Shown: positions 50,747 to 62,270, counted from the first letter of the stretch. The stretch: 64,000 nucleotides of DNA from Mycobacterium europaeum (GCF_002102155.1 NZ_LQOU01000032.1:146401-210400), one strand, 5' to 3'. Numbers and translations: made by a program. The notes: generated from the letters alone by a model not told the origin.

Positions 50747-51968
50747 CCAGCTTCTTTTCCAGGTTCTCGGCGATCGAGTTGAGAAACTCCTCGCTCTGCT
50801 GCCATTCCTGGTCGGGGCCGATGAGGATGGCCAGGTCCTTCGTCATCTTGCCGCTCTCGACGGTCTCGACGACCACGTCCTCCAGCGTCTGCGCGAACTC
50901 GACCACGTCGGGGGTGTCGTCGAGCTTCCCCCGGTGCTGCAGGCCCCGCGTCCAGGCGAAGATCGAGGCGATCGGGTTGGTCGAGGTCGGCTTGCCGGCC
51001 TGGTACTGGCGGAAGTGCCGGGTGACGGTGCCGTGCGCGGCCTCGGCCTCGACGGTCTTGCCGTCGGCCGTCATCAGCACCGACGTCATCAGCCCCAGCG
51101 AGCCGTAGCCCTGCGCGACGAGGTCGGACTGGACGTCGCCGTCGTAGTTCTTGCAGGCCCACACGTAGCCGCCCTCCCACTTCAGGCAGGCCGCCACCAT
51201 GTCGTCGATCAGCCGGTGCTCGTAGGTCAGCCCCTCGGCCTCGAACTTGTCCTTGAACTCCTCGTCGTAGATGCGCTGGAACTCGTCTTTGAACATGCCG
51301 TCGTAGGCCTTGAGGATGGTGTTCTTGGTGGACAGGTACACCGGCCACTTGGCGTTGAGGCCGTAGGCCAGCGAGGCGCGCGCGAAGTCGCGGACGGATT
51401 CCTTGAAGTTGTACATCCCCATCACGACGCCGCCGTCGTCGGGAATGGACACCACCTCGTGCACCATCGGCTCGCTGCCGTCCGCGGGCGTGAACGTAAT
51501 CGAGACGGTGCCCGGCTTGTCGACCTTGAAGTTCGTCGCCCGGTACTGGTCGCCGAACGCGTGCCGGCCGATGACGATCGGCTTGGTCCAGCCCGGCACC
51601 AGGCGCGGCACGTTGGAGATCACGATCGGCTCGCGGAAGATGGTGCCGCCCAGGATGTTCCGGATCGTGCCGTTGGGCGACAGCCACATCTTCTTCAGGT
51701 TGAATTCGGAGACCCGCGCCTCGTCGGGGGTGATGGTGGCGCACTTGACGCCCACCCCGTGCTTCTTGATGGCGTACGCGGCGTCGATGGTCACCTGGTC
51801 GTTGGTGCGGTCGCGGTTCTCGATGCCGAGGTCGTAGTAGTCGAGGTTGATGTCCAGATGCGGCAGGATCAGCAGGTCCTTGATGAACTTCCAGATGACC
51901 CGGGTCATCTCGTCACCGTCGAGCTCGACGATGGGCCCTTTGACCTTGATCTTGCGTTCGGCTGCCAT
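50739..51968 (-). CDS. icd1: NADP-dependent isocitrate dehydrogenase, homodimeric type
   Basis: This 409-residue enzyme oxidatively decarboxylates isocitrate to 2-oxoglutarate in the TCA cycle. It is the eukaryote-like type ([18 protein letters not shown] start, [21 protein letters not shown] with the substrate loop, and [20 protein letters not shown] for metal Asp residues; [10 protein letters not shown] binds NADP). It matches M. tuberculosis Icd1 (Rv3339c). It lies 35 nt downstream of icd2 on the same strand, so read-through is possible. Confidence 0.95.
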   Translation of the reverse strand: MAAERKIKVKGPIVELDGDEMTRVIWKFIKDLLILPHLDINLDYYDLGIENRDRTNDQVTIDAAYAIKKHGVGVKCATITPDEARVSEFNLKKMWLSPNGTIRNILGGTIFREPIVISNVPRLVPGWTKPIVIGRHAFGDQYRATNFKVDKPGTVSITFTPADGSEPMVHEVVSIPDDGGVVMGMYNFKESVRDFARASLAYGLNAKWPVYLSTKNTILKAYDGMFKDEFQRIYDEEFKDKFEAEGLTYEHRLIDDMVAACLKWEGGYVWACKNYDGDVQSDLVAQGYGSLGLMTSVLMTADGKTVEAEAAHGTVTRHFRQYQAGKPTSTNPIASIFAWTRGLQHRGKLDDTPDVVEFAQTLEDVVVETVESGKMTKDLAILIGPDQEWQQSEEFLNSIAENLEKKLAN

Positions 51969-52003
51969 CTCGAGTTCGACTTTCTCTCCGCGACTCTTCG
52001 AGC

Positions 52004-54244
<2,241 letters not shown>

Positions 54245-54373
54245 GGTCCCTCTCCCGGCATGGAAAACCTCGAATATTCGGTCAGATCTGTGGGGGGCTC
54301 AGCGTTCTGCCTGCCACGTTATCAAGGGCGTTTAGGCAGGTGTCGACCTGCCATTGGCATCCAGTCGGCACAG

Positions 54374-54379
54374 TAAGAT
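54374..54379 (+). promoter_or_regulatory. -10 hexamer TAAGAT of the metC leader
   Basis: TAAGAT lies 13 nt before the riboswitch begins, placing the transcription start near 54386. A well-spaced -35 is not obvious. Confidence 0.4.
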
Positions 54380-54391
54380 AGTCTCCGTATT

Positions 54392-54525
54392 GGTCATGAG
54401 CGCCAGCATCAAGCCCCGGCTTGCTGGCCGGCAACCCTCCAACCGCGGTGGGGTGCCCCGGGTGATGACCAGGTCTAGTAGCCACAGGCTGCGCGGCAAG
54501 CGCGGGTCCGCCATAACGGACCCCT
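54392..54525 (+). promoter_or_regulatory. SAM-IV riboswitch with switching hairpins
   Basis: The aptamer (54392 to about 54509) shows the SAM-IV layout: GGTCATGAGCGCCAGC, AAGCCCCGGCTTGCTGG, CCGGCAACCCTCCAACCGCGG, TGGGGTGCCCCGGGTGATG, the closing ATGACC, and the 3' element GCGGCAAGCGCGGGTCC. SAM-IV is an actinobacterial SAM sensor that lowers methionine gene expression when SAM is high. Downstream, GGGTCCG (54504-54510) can pair with CGGACCC (54517-54523). CCCCT (54521-54525) can instead pair with AGGGG (54532-54536), a Shine-Dalgarno sequence. The two hairpins exclude each other, so a translational switch is inferred. Confidence 0.88.
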
Positions 54526-54544
54526 GACTAGAGGGGAACACGTG

Positions 54545-54604
54545 ATGTGCACATCGTCAGCTCCTTGCGATCGGCTCATGTGTCGAAGCGCGTGTCGCTG
54601 TTAA
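54545..54604 (+). CDS. Cysteine-rich leader peptide (uORF) ahead of metC
   Basis: A 19-codon frame reads MCTSSAPCDRLMCRSACRC and ends in TAA. It has the Shine-Dalgarno sequence AGGGG (54532-54536) 8 nt before its ATG, the only strong one in the leader and the one that the riboswitch hairpin would hide. Five of 19 residues are cysteine, three of them in the last seven codons, the pattern of cysteine-responsive attenuator peptides reported in mycobacteria. It ends 70 nt before metC, whose product consumes sulfide or thiols. Translation is inferred; a GTG overlapping at 54542 is an alternative start in another frame. Confidence 0.6.
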   Translation: MCTSSAPCDRLMCRSACRC

Positions 54605-54674
54605 CCCGAGGCCACCCGGCCACCGGCTAACCCGATACCCGATTCGTCAATCCCGAACCAGAAAGCAAACTCAC

Positions 54675-56054
54675 GTGAGCCCCGACAACAGCACCACCAG
54701 CAGCGACGACGCCGACCCGACCGCGCGCTGGTCATTCGAGACCAAGCAGGTACACGCCGGCCAGCAACCGGACCCGGTGACCCACGCCCGCGCCCTGCCG
54801 ATCTACCAGACCACCTCCTACACCTTCGACGACACCTCACACGCCGCGGCCCTGTTCGGGCTGGAGGTTCCCGGCAACATCTACACCCGGATCGGCAACC
54901 CGACCACCGATGTCGTCGAGCAGCGCGTGGCCGCGCTCGAGGGCGGGGTGGCCGCGCTGTTCTTGAGCTCGGGCCAGGCCGCTGCGACATTCGCCATATT
55001 GAACCTCGCGTGTGCCGGGGATCACATCGTGTCCAGCCCGCGGCTTTACGGCGGCACCTACAACCTGTTCCACTACTCGCTGGCCAAGCTCGGCATCGAG
55101 GTGAGCTTCGTCGACGATCCCGACGATTTGGACGCGTGGCGGGCCGCGGTGCGGCCGAACACCAAGGCGTTCTTCGGCGAGACCATCTCCAACCCGAAGA
55201 TCGATGTGCTCGACATTCGCGGGGTCGCCGAGGTTGCCCACGCCAACGGCATCCCGCTGATCGTCGACAACACCGTCGCCACGCCGTACCTGATCCAGCC
55301 GTTCTCCCACGGGGCCGACGTCGTCGTGCATTCGGCCACCAAGTACCTGGGTGGGCACGGCTCCGCGATCGCCGGGGTGATCGTCGACGGCGGCACCTTC
55401 GACTGGACGCAGGGCCGCTTCCCCGGTTTCACCACGCCCGACCCGAGCTACCACGGCGTGGTGTTCGCGGAGCTCGGACCGCCGGCGTTCGCGCTCAAGG
55501 CGCGCGTGCAGCTGCTGCGCGACCTCGGTTCGGCCGCTTCGCCGTTCAACGCTTTCCTGGTGGCCCAGGGCATCGAAACGCTGAGCCTGCGGATGGAACG
55601 CCACGTCGCCAACGCGCAACGGGTCGCCGAATACCTCGAGCGACATGAGGGCGTGCTGTCGGTCAACTACGCCGGGCTGCCCGGCTCGCCCTGGCATGAG
55701 CGGGCAAAGGAGTTGGCGCCCAAGGGAACCGGCGCGGTGCTGTCGTTCGAGCTGGCCGGTGGCATCGAGGCCGGCAAGGCGTTCGTGAACGCGCTGAAGC
55801 TGCACAGTCACGTGGCCAACATCGGCGACGTGCGCTCGCTGGTGATCCACCCGGCGTCGACCACGCACGCCCAGCTGAGCCCCGCCGAGCAGCTGAGCAC
55901 CGGCGTCAGCCCGGGCCTGGTGCGGCTGGCCGTCGGCATCGAGGGCATCGACGACATCCTGGCCGACCTGGAGCTCGGGTTCTCCGCGGCGCGCAAGCAC
56001 GCCGCGGGTGCGCAGGCTTCCAGCTCGGACCCGCAAGCAGTGGCGGCGTTCTAA
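54675..56054 (+). CDS. metC: O-acetylhomoserine sulfhydrylase (annotated metC)
   Basis: This 459-residue PLP enzyme of the Cys/Met metabolism family makes homocysteine from O-acetylhomoserine and sulfide. SATKYLGGHGSAIAG contains the PLP lysine (K223). The start FETKQVHAGQQPD, YQTTSYTF, YTRIGNPTTDVVEQRVAALEGG and VIHPASTTHAQL are typical of this branch. The GTG at 54675 has only a weak AGAAAG site, suggesting that initiation depends on the leader. It corresponds to M. tuberculosis Rv3340 and is followed 9 nt later by metA. Confidence 0.94.
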   Translation: MSPDNSTTSSDDADPTARWSFETKQVHAGQQPDPVTHARALPIYQTTSYTFDDTSHAAALFGLEVPGNIYTRIGNPTTDVVEQRVAALEGGVAALFLSSGQAAATFAILNLACAGDHIVSSPRLYGGTYNLFHYSLAKLGIEVSFVDDPDDLDAWRAAVRPNTKAFFGETISNPKIDVLDIRGVAEVAHANGIPLIVDNTVATPYLIQPFSHGADVVVHSATKYLGGHGSAIAGVIVDGGTFDWTQGRFPGFTTPDPSYHGVVFAELGPPAFALKARVQLLRDLGSAASPFNAFLVAQGIETLSLRMERHVANAQRVAEYLERHEGVLSVNYAGLPGSPWHERAKELAPKGTGAVLSFELAGGIEAGKAFVNALKLHSHVANIGDVRSLVIHPASTTHAQLSPAEQLSTGVSPGLVRLAVGIEGIDDILADLELGFSAARKHAAGAQASSSDPQAVAAF

Positions 56055-56063
56055 GGGCCGGCG

Positions 56064-57203
56064 ATGACGATCTCCGACGTCCCCACCCAGACGCTGCCGG
56101 CCGAGGGCGAGATCGGCCTGGTGCACATCGGCTCGCTGACCACCGAGAGCGGCGCCGTGATCGACGACGTCTGCATCGCCGTTCAGCGCTGGGGTGAGCT
56201 GTCGCCGACCCGCGACAACGTCGTGGTGGTGCTGCACGCCCTGACCGGTGATTCGCACATCACCGGGCCCGCCGGCCCCGGCCATCCCACCGGCGGCTGG
56301 TGGGACGGGGTCGCCGGACCCGGCGCGCCGATCGACACCGACCGCTGGTGCGCGGTGGCCACCAACGTGCTGGGCGGTTGCCGCGGCTCCACCGGGCCCA
56401 GCTCGCTGGCCCGCGACGGAAAGCCTTGGGGCTCAAGGTTCCCGAAGATCTCGATCCGCGACCAGGTGGAAGCCGATATCGCCGCGCTTGCCGCGCTCGG
56501 CATCGACGAGGTGGCCGCCGTGGTCGGCGGATCCATGGGCGGCGCAAGGGCTTTGGAGTGGATGGTGGGCCATCCCGGCCGGGTCCGGGCCGGGCTGCTG
56601 CTGGCGGTCGGCGCGCGGGCGACCGCGGATCAGATCGGAACGCAGACCACGCAGATCGCGGCCATCCAGGCCGACCCGAACTGGCAGGGCGGCGACTACC
56701 ACGACACCGGCCGCACACCGGACACCGGGCTGACGATCGCCCGCCGGTTCGCCCACCTGACCTACCGCGGGGAGGCGGAGCTCGACACCCGGTTCGGCAA
56801 CGACGCACAGGGCGGCGAGGACCCGACCAATGGCGGCCGCTACGCGGTGCAAAGCTACCTGGAACACCAGGGCGACAAACTGTTGGCCCGCTTCGACGCG
56901 GGCAGCTACGTGACCCTGACCGAGGCGCTGAACAGCCACGACGTCGGCCGCGGCCGCGGCGGCGTGCGCAAGGCCCTCAGCGGTTGCCCCGTGCCGGCCG
57001 TGGTCGGCGGCATCACCTCCGACCGGCTCTACCCGTTGCGGCTACAGGCGGAGCTCGCCGAACTGCTACCGGGCTGCGGCGGCCTGCAGGTCGTCGACTC
57101 CATCTGCGGGCACGACGGCTTCCTGGTGGAGTCGGAGGCGGTCGGCGACCTGATCCGCATGACGTTGGACTTGGCCACTACCGAAGGCACGTGCCGGCGG
57201 TGA
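56064..57203 (+). CDS. metA: Homoserine O-acetyltransferase
   Basis: The 379-residue alpha/beta-hydrolase-fold enzyme (MetX type, named metA in M. tuberculosis, Rv3341) makes O-acetylhomoserine, the substrate of the upstream gene product. [11 protein letters not shown], the nucleophile elbow [14 protein letters not shown] (S157), a catalytic Asp in [11 protein letters not shown] and the His in [11 protein letters not shown] are all present. [12 protein letters not shown] is the acyl-group site. It is in the same operon as metC, and its end overlaps the next gene by GTGA. Confidence 0.94.
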   Translation: MTISDVPTQTLPAEGEIGLVHIGSLTTESGAVIDDVCIAVQRWGELSPTRDNVVVVLHALTGDSHITGPAGPGHPTGGWWDGVAGPGAPIDTDRWCAVATNVLGGCRGSTGPSSLARDGKPWGSRFPKISIRDQVEADIAALAALGIDEVAAVVGGSMGGARALEWMVGHPGRVRAGLLLAVGARATADQIGTQTTQIAAIQADPNWQGGDYHDTGRTPDTGLTIARRFAHLTYRGEAELDTRFGNDAQGGEDPTNGGRYAVQSYLEHQGDKLLARFDAGSYVTLTEALNSHDVGRGRGGVRKALSGCPVPAVVGGITSDRLYPLRLQAELAELLPGCGGLQVVDSICGHDGFLVESEAVGDLIRMTLDLATTEGTCRR

Positions 57204-57934
57204 CCCGCTCTCACCACGATCGCTCGCTGTCGTTCGGGTCGGCGGCGGCGGCCTACGAGCGGGGGCGTCCGTCCTACCCGCCGGAGGCCATCGACTGGCT
57301 GTTGCCGCGCGGCGCACGCCAGGTGCTGGACCTGGGTGCGGGCACGGGCAAGCTGACCACCCGGCTGGTGGAACGCGGCCTGGACGTGGTGGCCGTCGAC
57401 CCGATTCCCGACATGCTCGAGGTGTTGCGCGCCTCCCTGCCGGAGACCCGGGCGCTGCTGGGCACGGCGGAAGGCATTCCGTTGCCCGACAACAGCGTCG
57501 ACGTCGTGCTGGTTGCGCAGGCGTGGCATTGGGTGGATCCCGAGCGCGCGATTCCCGAGGTGGCCCGGGTGCTGCGGCCGGGCGGGCGGCTGGGCCTGGT
57601 GTGGAACACCCGCGACGAACGGCTGGGCTGGGTGCGGGAGCTGGGCGACATCATCGGCTCCGACGGCGACCGGGGCCGCTTCGACGTCACGCTGTCCGAG
57701 GCGTTCACCCAGCCGGAGCGCCACCAGGTCGAGTGGACGAACTACCTGACGCCGCAAGCCCTGATCGACCTGGTCGCGTCGCGCAGCTACTGCATCACCT
57801 CGCCCACCGAGGTCCGCACCAGAACCCTGGACCAGGTGCGTGAGTTGCTGGCCACCCACCCGGCGCTGGCGAATTCGGCCGGGCTGGCGTTGCCCTACGT
57901 CACCGTGTGCATCAGGGCGACCCTCGCCGGGTAG
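57200..57934 (+). CDS. SAM-dependent class I methyltransferase (Rv3342-like)
   Basis: This 244-residue methyltransferase has [19 protein letters not shown] as motif [15 protein letters not shown] as motif II and [17 protein letters not shown] as the post-motif III strand. The start [19 protein letters not shown] is typical of the UbiE-like small-molecule group. The GTG at 57200 overlaps the metA stop; another GTG 9 nt upstream is possible. Acceptor substrate unknown. Placement at the end of a SAM-regulated operon suggests that it is controlled by methionine or SAM supply. Confidence 0.88.
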   Translation: MTRSHHDRSLSFGSAAAAYERGRPSYPPEAIDWLLPRGARQVLDLGAGTGKLTTRLVERGLDVVAVDPIPDMLEVLRASLPETRALLGTAEGIPLPDNSVDVVLVAQAWHWVDPERAIPEVARVLRPGGRLGLVWNTRDERLGWVRELGDIIGSDGDRGRFDVTLSEAFTQPERHQVEWTNYLTPQALIDLVASRSYCITSPTEVRTRTLDQVRELLATHPALANSAGLALPYVTVCIRATLAG

Positions 57935-57978
57935 ACCGGGTCGTTTTACGACGCGACCCGGATGGCAACCCGGTGACC

Positions 57979-58188
57979 ATGGGTGAAATGGTTCAGATGA
58001 GCGAAGAAGGCCTGTTAACCGATGTCGAGCGGCGACTGGTCGACGAATTTCCCCGCTTCTCGGCCGACGAGGTGGGCAACCTGGTGCGGCAAGAGCACGC
58101 CCGGTTCCGCGGCAGCCGGATCCGCGACTTCGTCACGCTCCTGGCGGAGAAACGCGCCCGCGATCAACTCAAGCGCAGACTCAACTGA
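57979..58188 (+). CDS. Small helical protein of the three-helix-bundle dimerisation type
   Basis: This 69-residue basic protein is predicted helical throughout (EEGLLTDVERRLVDEFPRF, SADEVGNLVRQEHARFRGS, IRDFVTLLAEKRARDQLKRR). The pattern resembles short actinobacterial three-helix-bundle dimerisation proteins. The ATG at 57979 is preferred; an upstream in-frame GTG-type start overlaps the methyltransferase. It overlaps the end of the convergent secreted-protein gene by 8 nt. Role unknown. Confidence 0.7.
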   Translation: MGEMVQMSEEGLLTDVERRLVDEFPRFSADEVGNLVRQEHARFRGSRIRDFVTLLAEKRARDQLKRRLN

Positions 58189-58633
58189 GGTCTTCGACGA
58201 GGATGTCGTTGACCGTCTTGAGGTCATCGATCGCCCGCTGGGTGAACGCGTCCGCCTGGTCCAGATCGGCCGGGGTGCTGTTCGGCCCCAGTGACATGCA
58301 GATGTGCGTCGCCGTGTTGAAGTCGTTGATCTCCGCCTGCAGGGCCCTGGTCAGCGCGGGGTCCGGCGTGGGCAGGTGGGCCTGGAGGCCGACGGTTTGT
58401 TCGTCGTGGACGTTCGAACAGGCCGCGTGCAGAGCGACGAGGTCGTTGGCTTTGATCGCGTCCACGACCGCCTGCATGTAGTTCGCCGTGTTGGCCAAAT
58501 GCTCTTGGGCCTGCGCGTACCACTCCGGGACGCCGACGTAGTCGGCGCCGGCCATTCCCGCTGTGCCTACGGTGAAAAGACTCGCCGCGGCGACGGCGGC
58601 ACCCCCCCAGCGCTTGATTACCTGCATGAACAT
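58181..58633 (-). CDS. Secreted helical protein, Rv3354-like
   Basis: This 150-residue protein has a signal peptide (about 1-30, cleaved near MAGADY) and a mature all-helical domain with two cysteines (HAACSNVH, THICMSLG) likely forming a disulfide. The sequence resembles M. tuberculosis Rv3354, a conserved exported protein without a proven function. An in-frame ATG two codons downstream (58627) is an alternative start. The long PPE gene block that I recall before Rv3354 in M. tuberculosis is absent here. Confidence 0.8.
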   Translation of the reverse strand: MFMQVIKRWGGAAVAAASLFTVGTAGMAGADYVGVPEWYAQAQEHLANTANYMQAVVDAIKANDLVALHAACSNVHDEQTVGLQAHLPTPDPALTRALQAEINDFNTATHICMSLGPNSTPADLDQADAFTQRAIDDLKTVNDILVEDLS

Positions 58634-58753
58634 GCCTGACCTGCCTTAGGTGCGGAGCCGTGATATGCACAGTCTGAGCACCGGGCACCATGGCCGATAG
58701 GGCCTTCGGGCCCGTCGTGTGGGCCAAAGGACCCGCGCTGGGGACGCGGACCG

Positions 58754-60220
58754 TCAGAAGTTCAACCCGGAGAACATGATCCGGTTCGGGTCGTACTTTT
58801 GCCGCACGGTCGTCAGCCTCGACAGATTCGGGCCGAAGTAGCGCGCGGGCGCGGCGTTGGCCTCCAGATAGTTGACGTATCCGCCGACCGAAATCTGTTG
58901 CACCGCTTGGTGGGCGGAGCTCAGCCAGCTGTTCGCGGCGGAGACCTGGTTGCCGGCCGGTTCGACGTACCACTGCAGGACGGCGGACTGGGTGCGCCAG
59001 GGGAACGCGGTGTCGCCCACCGCCACGTCCGCGACCGCGCCACCGAGTGGGTCGACGAGGACCGACGCCTGCCCGGCGCCCGAGGGCCACTGCCCGATCG
59101 CGGTGGCGATGGCGCGGGCCGCGGTGGCGTCGACGGGGCCGATGACGTCCGACCCGGCGACGAACGAACGCGCCGGTGGCGTGGAAGTGCCACCGGCCAG
59201 GAACATCAGCAGATCCGTGCGGCTCATCGTCTTGTTGGAGACCGACGTGGGCGCCACCCCGACGGCGGACTTGATCGCGTCGACCACTCCGGACCCCGCC
59301 CCCGCCGGGCAGGTCGCCAGCACGTGGCAATTCGGCGCCGAGCCGACCATGAGATCGACGATGCCCCAAGTGTTTCGGTCCGCGGCGCTGAGCCAGGACT
59401 GCCAGCCGACGAGCACCTGCGTGGCCGACGCGGGCGGGAAGTCCAGGCGCACGACGTCGCTGTCGGCCGTCGCGAACGTGGCGAACGTCATCGACGTCGT
59501 CACCCCGAAGTTGCCGCCGCCACCGCCGCGAAGCGCCCAGAACAGATCCGGATTGTCATTGGCGGACGCGGTGACCACGTCGCCGCTGGGCAACACCACC
59601 GTGGCCGACCGCAGCGCGTCGCACGTCAGGCCGGCGTGGCGGCTGTCGGGGCCTATCCCACCGCCGAGCGCGAGCCCGGCGACGCCGACGGTCGGACAGG
59701 TGCCGCCGGGTATCGCCCGACCGGCGCCGGTCAACGCCTGATGGATCGCGTACAGGGTGGTCGCCGGGGTCACCGTGACGCTGTTGCCGTCGAAGTTGGC
59801 ACCGCCCGGGAGCCCGCGCAGGTCCAGCACCAACGTGCCGTTCGCGCTGGACGCACCGACGTAGGAATGCCCGCCCCCGCGCGGGGCGACCTTGAGGTTG
59901 TTGGCCGTCGCGAAAGCGACCGCCTTCTGCACGTCGGCCTGGGAGGAAGCCGTCACCACCGCGGCCGGACTGGAGCTGTCGTAAAACGAGTTGAAAACCT
60001 TTTTGCTGGTGGAGAATTGAGCGCTGTTGGCCGGCAGCACAACGGTGCCGCCGATGGCGGACGCCAGCCCGCCCCAGCCGACGGCGGGGTCGGCGGCGGC
60101 CCGCGCGGTACCCAAAACCGCGCCGGTGGCCAACATCCCGACGGCGCCGCGAAGGAATGCCTGGCGCGAGATGCCGCCCTCCACGGAGGGGCCCGGCGGA
60201 CGGCTGCGATTCGTCGTCAT
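58754..60220 (-). CDS. Exported FAD-linked oxidase, berberine-bridge (BBE) type
   Basis: The 488-residue protein begins with an export signal (GISRQAFLRGAVGMLATGAVLG) that looks like a Tat signal with only one of the twin arginines kept. An FAD_binding_4 domain follows: APRGGGHSYVGASS supplies the His that would bind FAD covalently, and PGGTCPTVGVAGLALGGGIG supplies a possible second link via Cys. The C-terminus YFGPNLSRLTTVRQKYDPNRIMF is the BBE domain. Such enzymes oxidise sugars, alcohols or alkaloid-like compounds; the substrate is unknown. Confidence 0.9.
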   Translation of the reverse strand: MTTNRSRPPGPSVEGGISRQAFLRGAVGMLATGAVLGTARAAADPAVGWGGLASAIGGTVVLPANSAQFSTSKKVFNSFYDSSSPAAVVTASSQADVQKAVAFATANNLKVAPRGGGHSYVGASSANGTLVLDLRGLPGGANFDGNSVTVTPATTLYAIHQALTGAGRAIPGGTCPTVGVAGLALGGGIGPDSRHAGLTCDALRSATVVLPSGDVVTASANDNPDLFWALRGGGGGNFGVTTSMTFATFATADSDVVRLDFPPASATQVLVGWQSWLSAADRNTWGIVDLMVGSAPNCHVLATCPAGAGSGVVDAIKSAVGVAPTSVSNKTMSRTDLLMFLAGGTSTPPARSFVAGSDVIGPVDATAARAIATAIGQWPSGAGQASVLVDPLGGAVADVAVGDTAFPWRTQSAVLQWYVEPAGNQVSAANSWLSSAHQAVQQISVGGYVNYLEANAAPARYFGPNLSRLTTVRQKYDPNRIMFSGLNF

Positions 60221-60479
60221 GTGCGGAGATTCTCGAACATTTCTCACGCAAAAGCCCGGCCCGGGCGCTCGTGTCAGATCACAGTGTGGCTTCGATCGCC
60301 AAGCGCGACGCCACCTCACGAGGGCGCCCAATAACCGAGGCCCGCGCCGCGGCGAACCCACAAAACGGTTATTGTGCGAACCTTTACCCCACCGTGTCGT
60401 GAACGTGACGGTGATAGATCAGAGTTCCTAACGTGATTCGAGTGCCCCGCGCGCACTCCACGACCAAGGCGGAGGCTGC

Positions 60480-61067
60480 ATGAAGGCGCTGGCACGAACG
60501 CATCACTGGGTCTGGGTGTTTCGCAATCAGCCCCTGACTGTTCGGCTGCTGGCCGTGGCCGCCGGCCTGCTCACCGCCGCGTCGGCGTTCGCCGCGCCGG
60601 TGCGGGCGGACAACCCCGACGACAACTTCATCGACGCGCTCAACCACGCCGGCATCGACTTCGGTGAACCCGGCAACGCGATGTCGGTGGGCCAGTCCAT
60701 CTGCCCGATGCTCGCCGAGCCGGGCGGCAATTTCGCCGCGGCCGCCTCCAGCGTGTCCGGCCGGGGCATGTCGCCGATGATGGCGCGCATGTTCACCACC
60801 ATCGCGATCCAGACGTACTGCCCCGAGCAGATGGCAAACCTGGCCAGCGGCAATCTCTCCGGCGCGGTGCCGCAACTGCCCGGAATGCCGGGCCAGATAC
60901 CGGGCATGGCGGGCCAGATGCCGGGCATGGCGGGCCAGATCCCCGGAGTGACGGGCCAGATCCCCGGCATCGCGGGCCAGATCCCCGGAGTGACGGGCCA
61001 GATCCCCGGCATGGCGGGCCAGATCCCCGGCATGGCGAGGCAGATACCGGCAGTGCCCGCTACCTAA
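60480..61067 (+). CDS. DUF732-type secreted protein with C-terminal heptapeptide repeats
   Basis: This 195-residue protein has GGAGG just before the ATG, a signal peptide ending about VRADN (residue 42), and a DUF732 domain (about 45-125; DDNFIDALNHAGIDF, GQSICPML, CPEQMANLASGNL). The last 65 residues are eight copies of a PGxxGQ heptad (LPGMPGQ, IPGMAGQ, MPGMAGQ, IPGVTGQ and so on). The mature protein is presumably at the surface or secreted; the repeats may be flexible or adhesive. No function is known. It is convergent with the DUF3017 gene. Confidence 0.85.
   Translation: MKALARTHHWVWVFRNQPLTVRLLAVAAGLLTAASAFAAPVRADNPDDNFIDALNHAGIDFGEPGNAMSVGQSICPMLAEPGGNFAAAASSVSGRGMSPMMARMFTTIAIQTYCPEQMANLASGNLSGAVPQLPGMPGQIPGMAGQMPGMAGQIPGVTGQIPGIAGQIPGVTGQIPGMAGQIPGMARQIPAVPAT
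60876..61043 (+). repeat. 21-bp in-frame tandem repeat, eight copies
   Basis: Eight 21-bp units encode the PGxxGQ heptads. Some units are near-identical and others differ at the variable third to fifth residues, so the array is likely to change length by slippage without breaking the frame. Confidence 0.88.
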
Positions 61068-61345
61068 CCGGTGCCCAGCGGATCGATGGTCCACGCGATG
61101 TAGACCATCGCGGTCGCGACCGGGGCGGTGGTGACGAAGTCAATTCCCTTGCTGCGCACCATCAAAAGGCCGGACCGCTCGTCGGGCAGCACCAGCCGCA
61201 GCACCGCGGCCAGCCCGACGCCGATGCCGATCAGCAGCGAACCGCGCCGCCAGAAGTTCGCGCCCACCAGCGCGAGCGCCGTGGCGAAGGTCAACCCGAC
61301 CAGCAGGATTGGCCACTGGGCCCGGACGACGGACCGCGCGCTCAT
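61064..61345 (-). CDS. DUF3017-family small membrane protein (Rv3355c-like)
   Basis: This 93-residue protein has three hydrophobic helices (about 11-28, 34-51 and 70-87) and the conserved [22 protein letters not shown] stretch between the second and third. The ATG at 61345 overlaps the folD stop as ATGA, so it is translationally coupled to folD, as at M. tuberculosis Rv3356c-Rv3355c. Function unknown. Confidence 0.88.
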   Translation of the reverse strand: MSARSVVRAQWPILLVGLTFATALALVGANFWRRGSLLIGIGVGLAAVLRLVLPDERSGLLMVRSKGIDFVTTAPVATAMVYIAWTIDPLGTG

Positions 61346-62187
61346 TCCCGCTCGGCCAGCTCGACGACGTTGCTCAGCAGGAACGCGCGGGTCAACGGGC
61401 CGACGCCACCGGGATTCGGCGACACGTGGCCGGCCACCTCCCACACGTCGGGATGCACGTCGCCGACCAGCCCGTTCTCGGTCCGGCTGACGCCCACGTC
61501 GACGACGGCCGCGCCGGGACGCACCATGTCGGCGGTCAGCATGTGCGGCACCCCGACCGCGGCCACGACGATGTCGGCCTGCCTGGTGTAGGCCGCCAGA
61601 TCGCGAGTTCCGGTGTGGCACAACGTCACCGTGGCGTTCTCGGAACGGCGGGTCAGCAGTAGGCCCAGCGGCCGACCGACCGTCACTCCCCGGCCGATGA
61701 TGACCACGTGTGCCCCCGCGATCTCGACGCCGTAGCGCCGCAGCAGGTGCACGATCCCGCGCGCGGTGCACGGCAGCGGCGCGGGAACGCTGAGCACCAG
61801 CCGGCCCAAGTTCGTCGGGTGCAGCCCGTCGGCGTCCTTGTTCGGGTCGACGCGCTCGAGCGCCGCGTTCTCATCCAGGTGCCGGGGCAGCGGCAGTTGC
61901 ACGATGTAACCGGTGCAGTCGGGGTTGGCGTTCAGCTCGTCGATGGTGTCCAGCAGCGTGGCGGCGCCGATGTCGGCGGGCAGGTCGCGGCGGATCGACG
62001 TGATGCCGACCTTGGCGCAGTCCGCGTGCTTGCCCCGGACGTAGGCCTGCGACCCGGGATCGTCGCCGACCAGGATGGTGCCCAGCCCGGGGGTGCGACC
62101 CGACGCGGTCAGGGCGGCGACGCGTTGTTTGAGGTCGACGAAGATCTCGTCACGGGTGGCCTTGCCGTCCAGTGTGATTGCGCCCAC
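61342..62187 (-). CDS. folD: Methylenetetrahydrofolate dehydrogenase/cyclohydrolase
   Basis: The 281-residue bifunctional enzyme interconverts methylene-, methenyl- and formyl-tetrahydrofolate with NADP. Signatures are [14 protein letters not shown] (catalytic Lys), [25 protein letters not shown] loop (here [12 protein letters not shown]), [15 protein letters not shown] and [11 protein letters not shown]. Normal family length. It supplies one-carbon units used in methionine and purine synthesis. First gene of the pair with the DUF3017 gene. Confidence 0.95.
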   Translation of the reverse strand: MGAITLDGKATRDEIFVDLKQRVAALTASGRTPGLGTILVGDDPGSQAYVRGKHADCAKVGITSIRRDLPADIGAATLLDTIDELNANPDCTGYIVQLPLPRHLDENAALERVDPNKDADGLHPTNLGRLVLSVPAPLPCTARGIVHLLRRYGVEIAGAHVVIIGRGVTVGRPLGLLLTRRSENATVTLCHTGTRDLAAYTRQADIVVAAVGVPHMLTADMVRPGAAVVDVGVSRTENGLVGDVHPDVWEVAGHVSPNPGGVGPLTRAFLLSNVVELAERE

Positions 62188-62258
62188 GCCTGACAGTCTG
62201 GCAGATATCGATGGTGGCGACCCGCCACGCCCGGCTTCGCCGCGCTTGCGATCGCCAT

Positions 62259-62264
62259 TAGGCT
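62259..62264 (+). promoter_or_regulatory. -10 hexamer TAGGCT of the OYE-type gene (leaderless)
   Basis: TAGGCT ends 7 nt before the ATG at 62271. It sits in the 83-nt gap divergent from folD. Confidence 0.5.
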
Positions 62265-62270
62265 CCCGGT

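Noticed and set aside
54601..54990. Arg-rich minus-strand frame opposite the metC start
   Set aside because: Shadow of the leader and metC coding region with no homology.
60527..61033. Minus-strand frame with repeated PGIWPAM opposite the DUF732 gene
   Set aside because: It is the complement of the heptad repeat and has no independent support.
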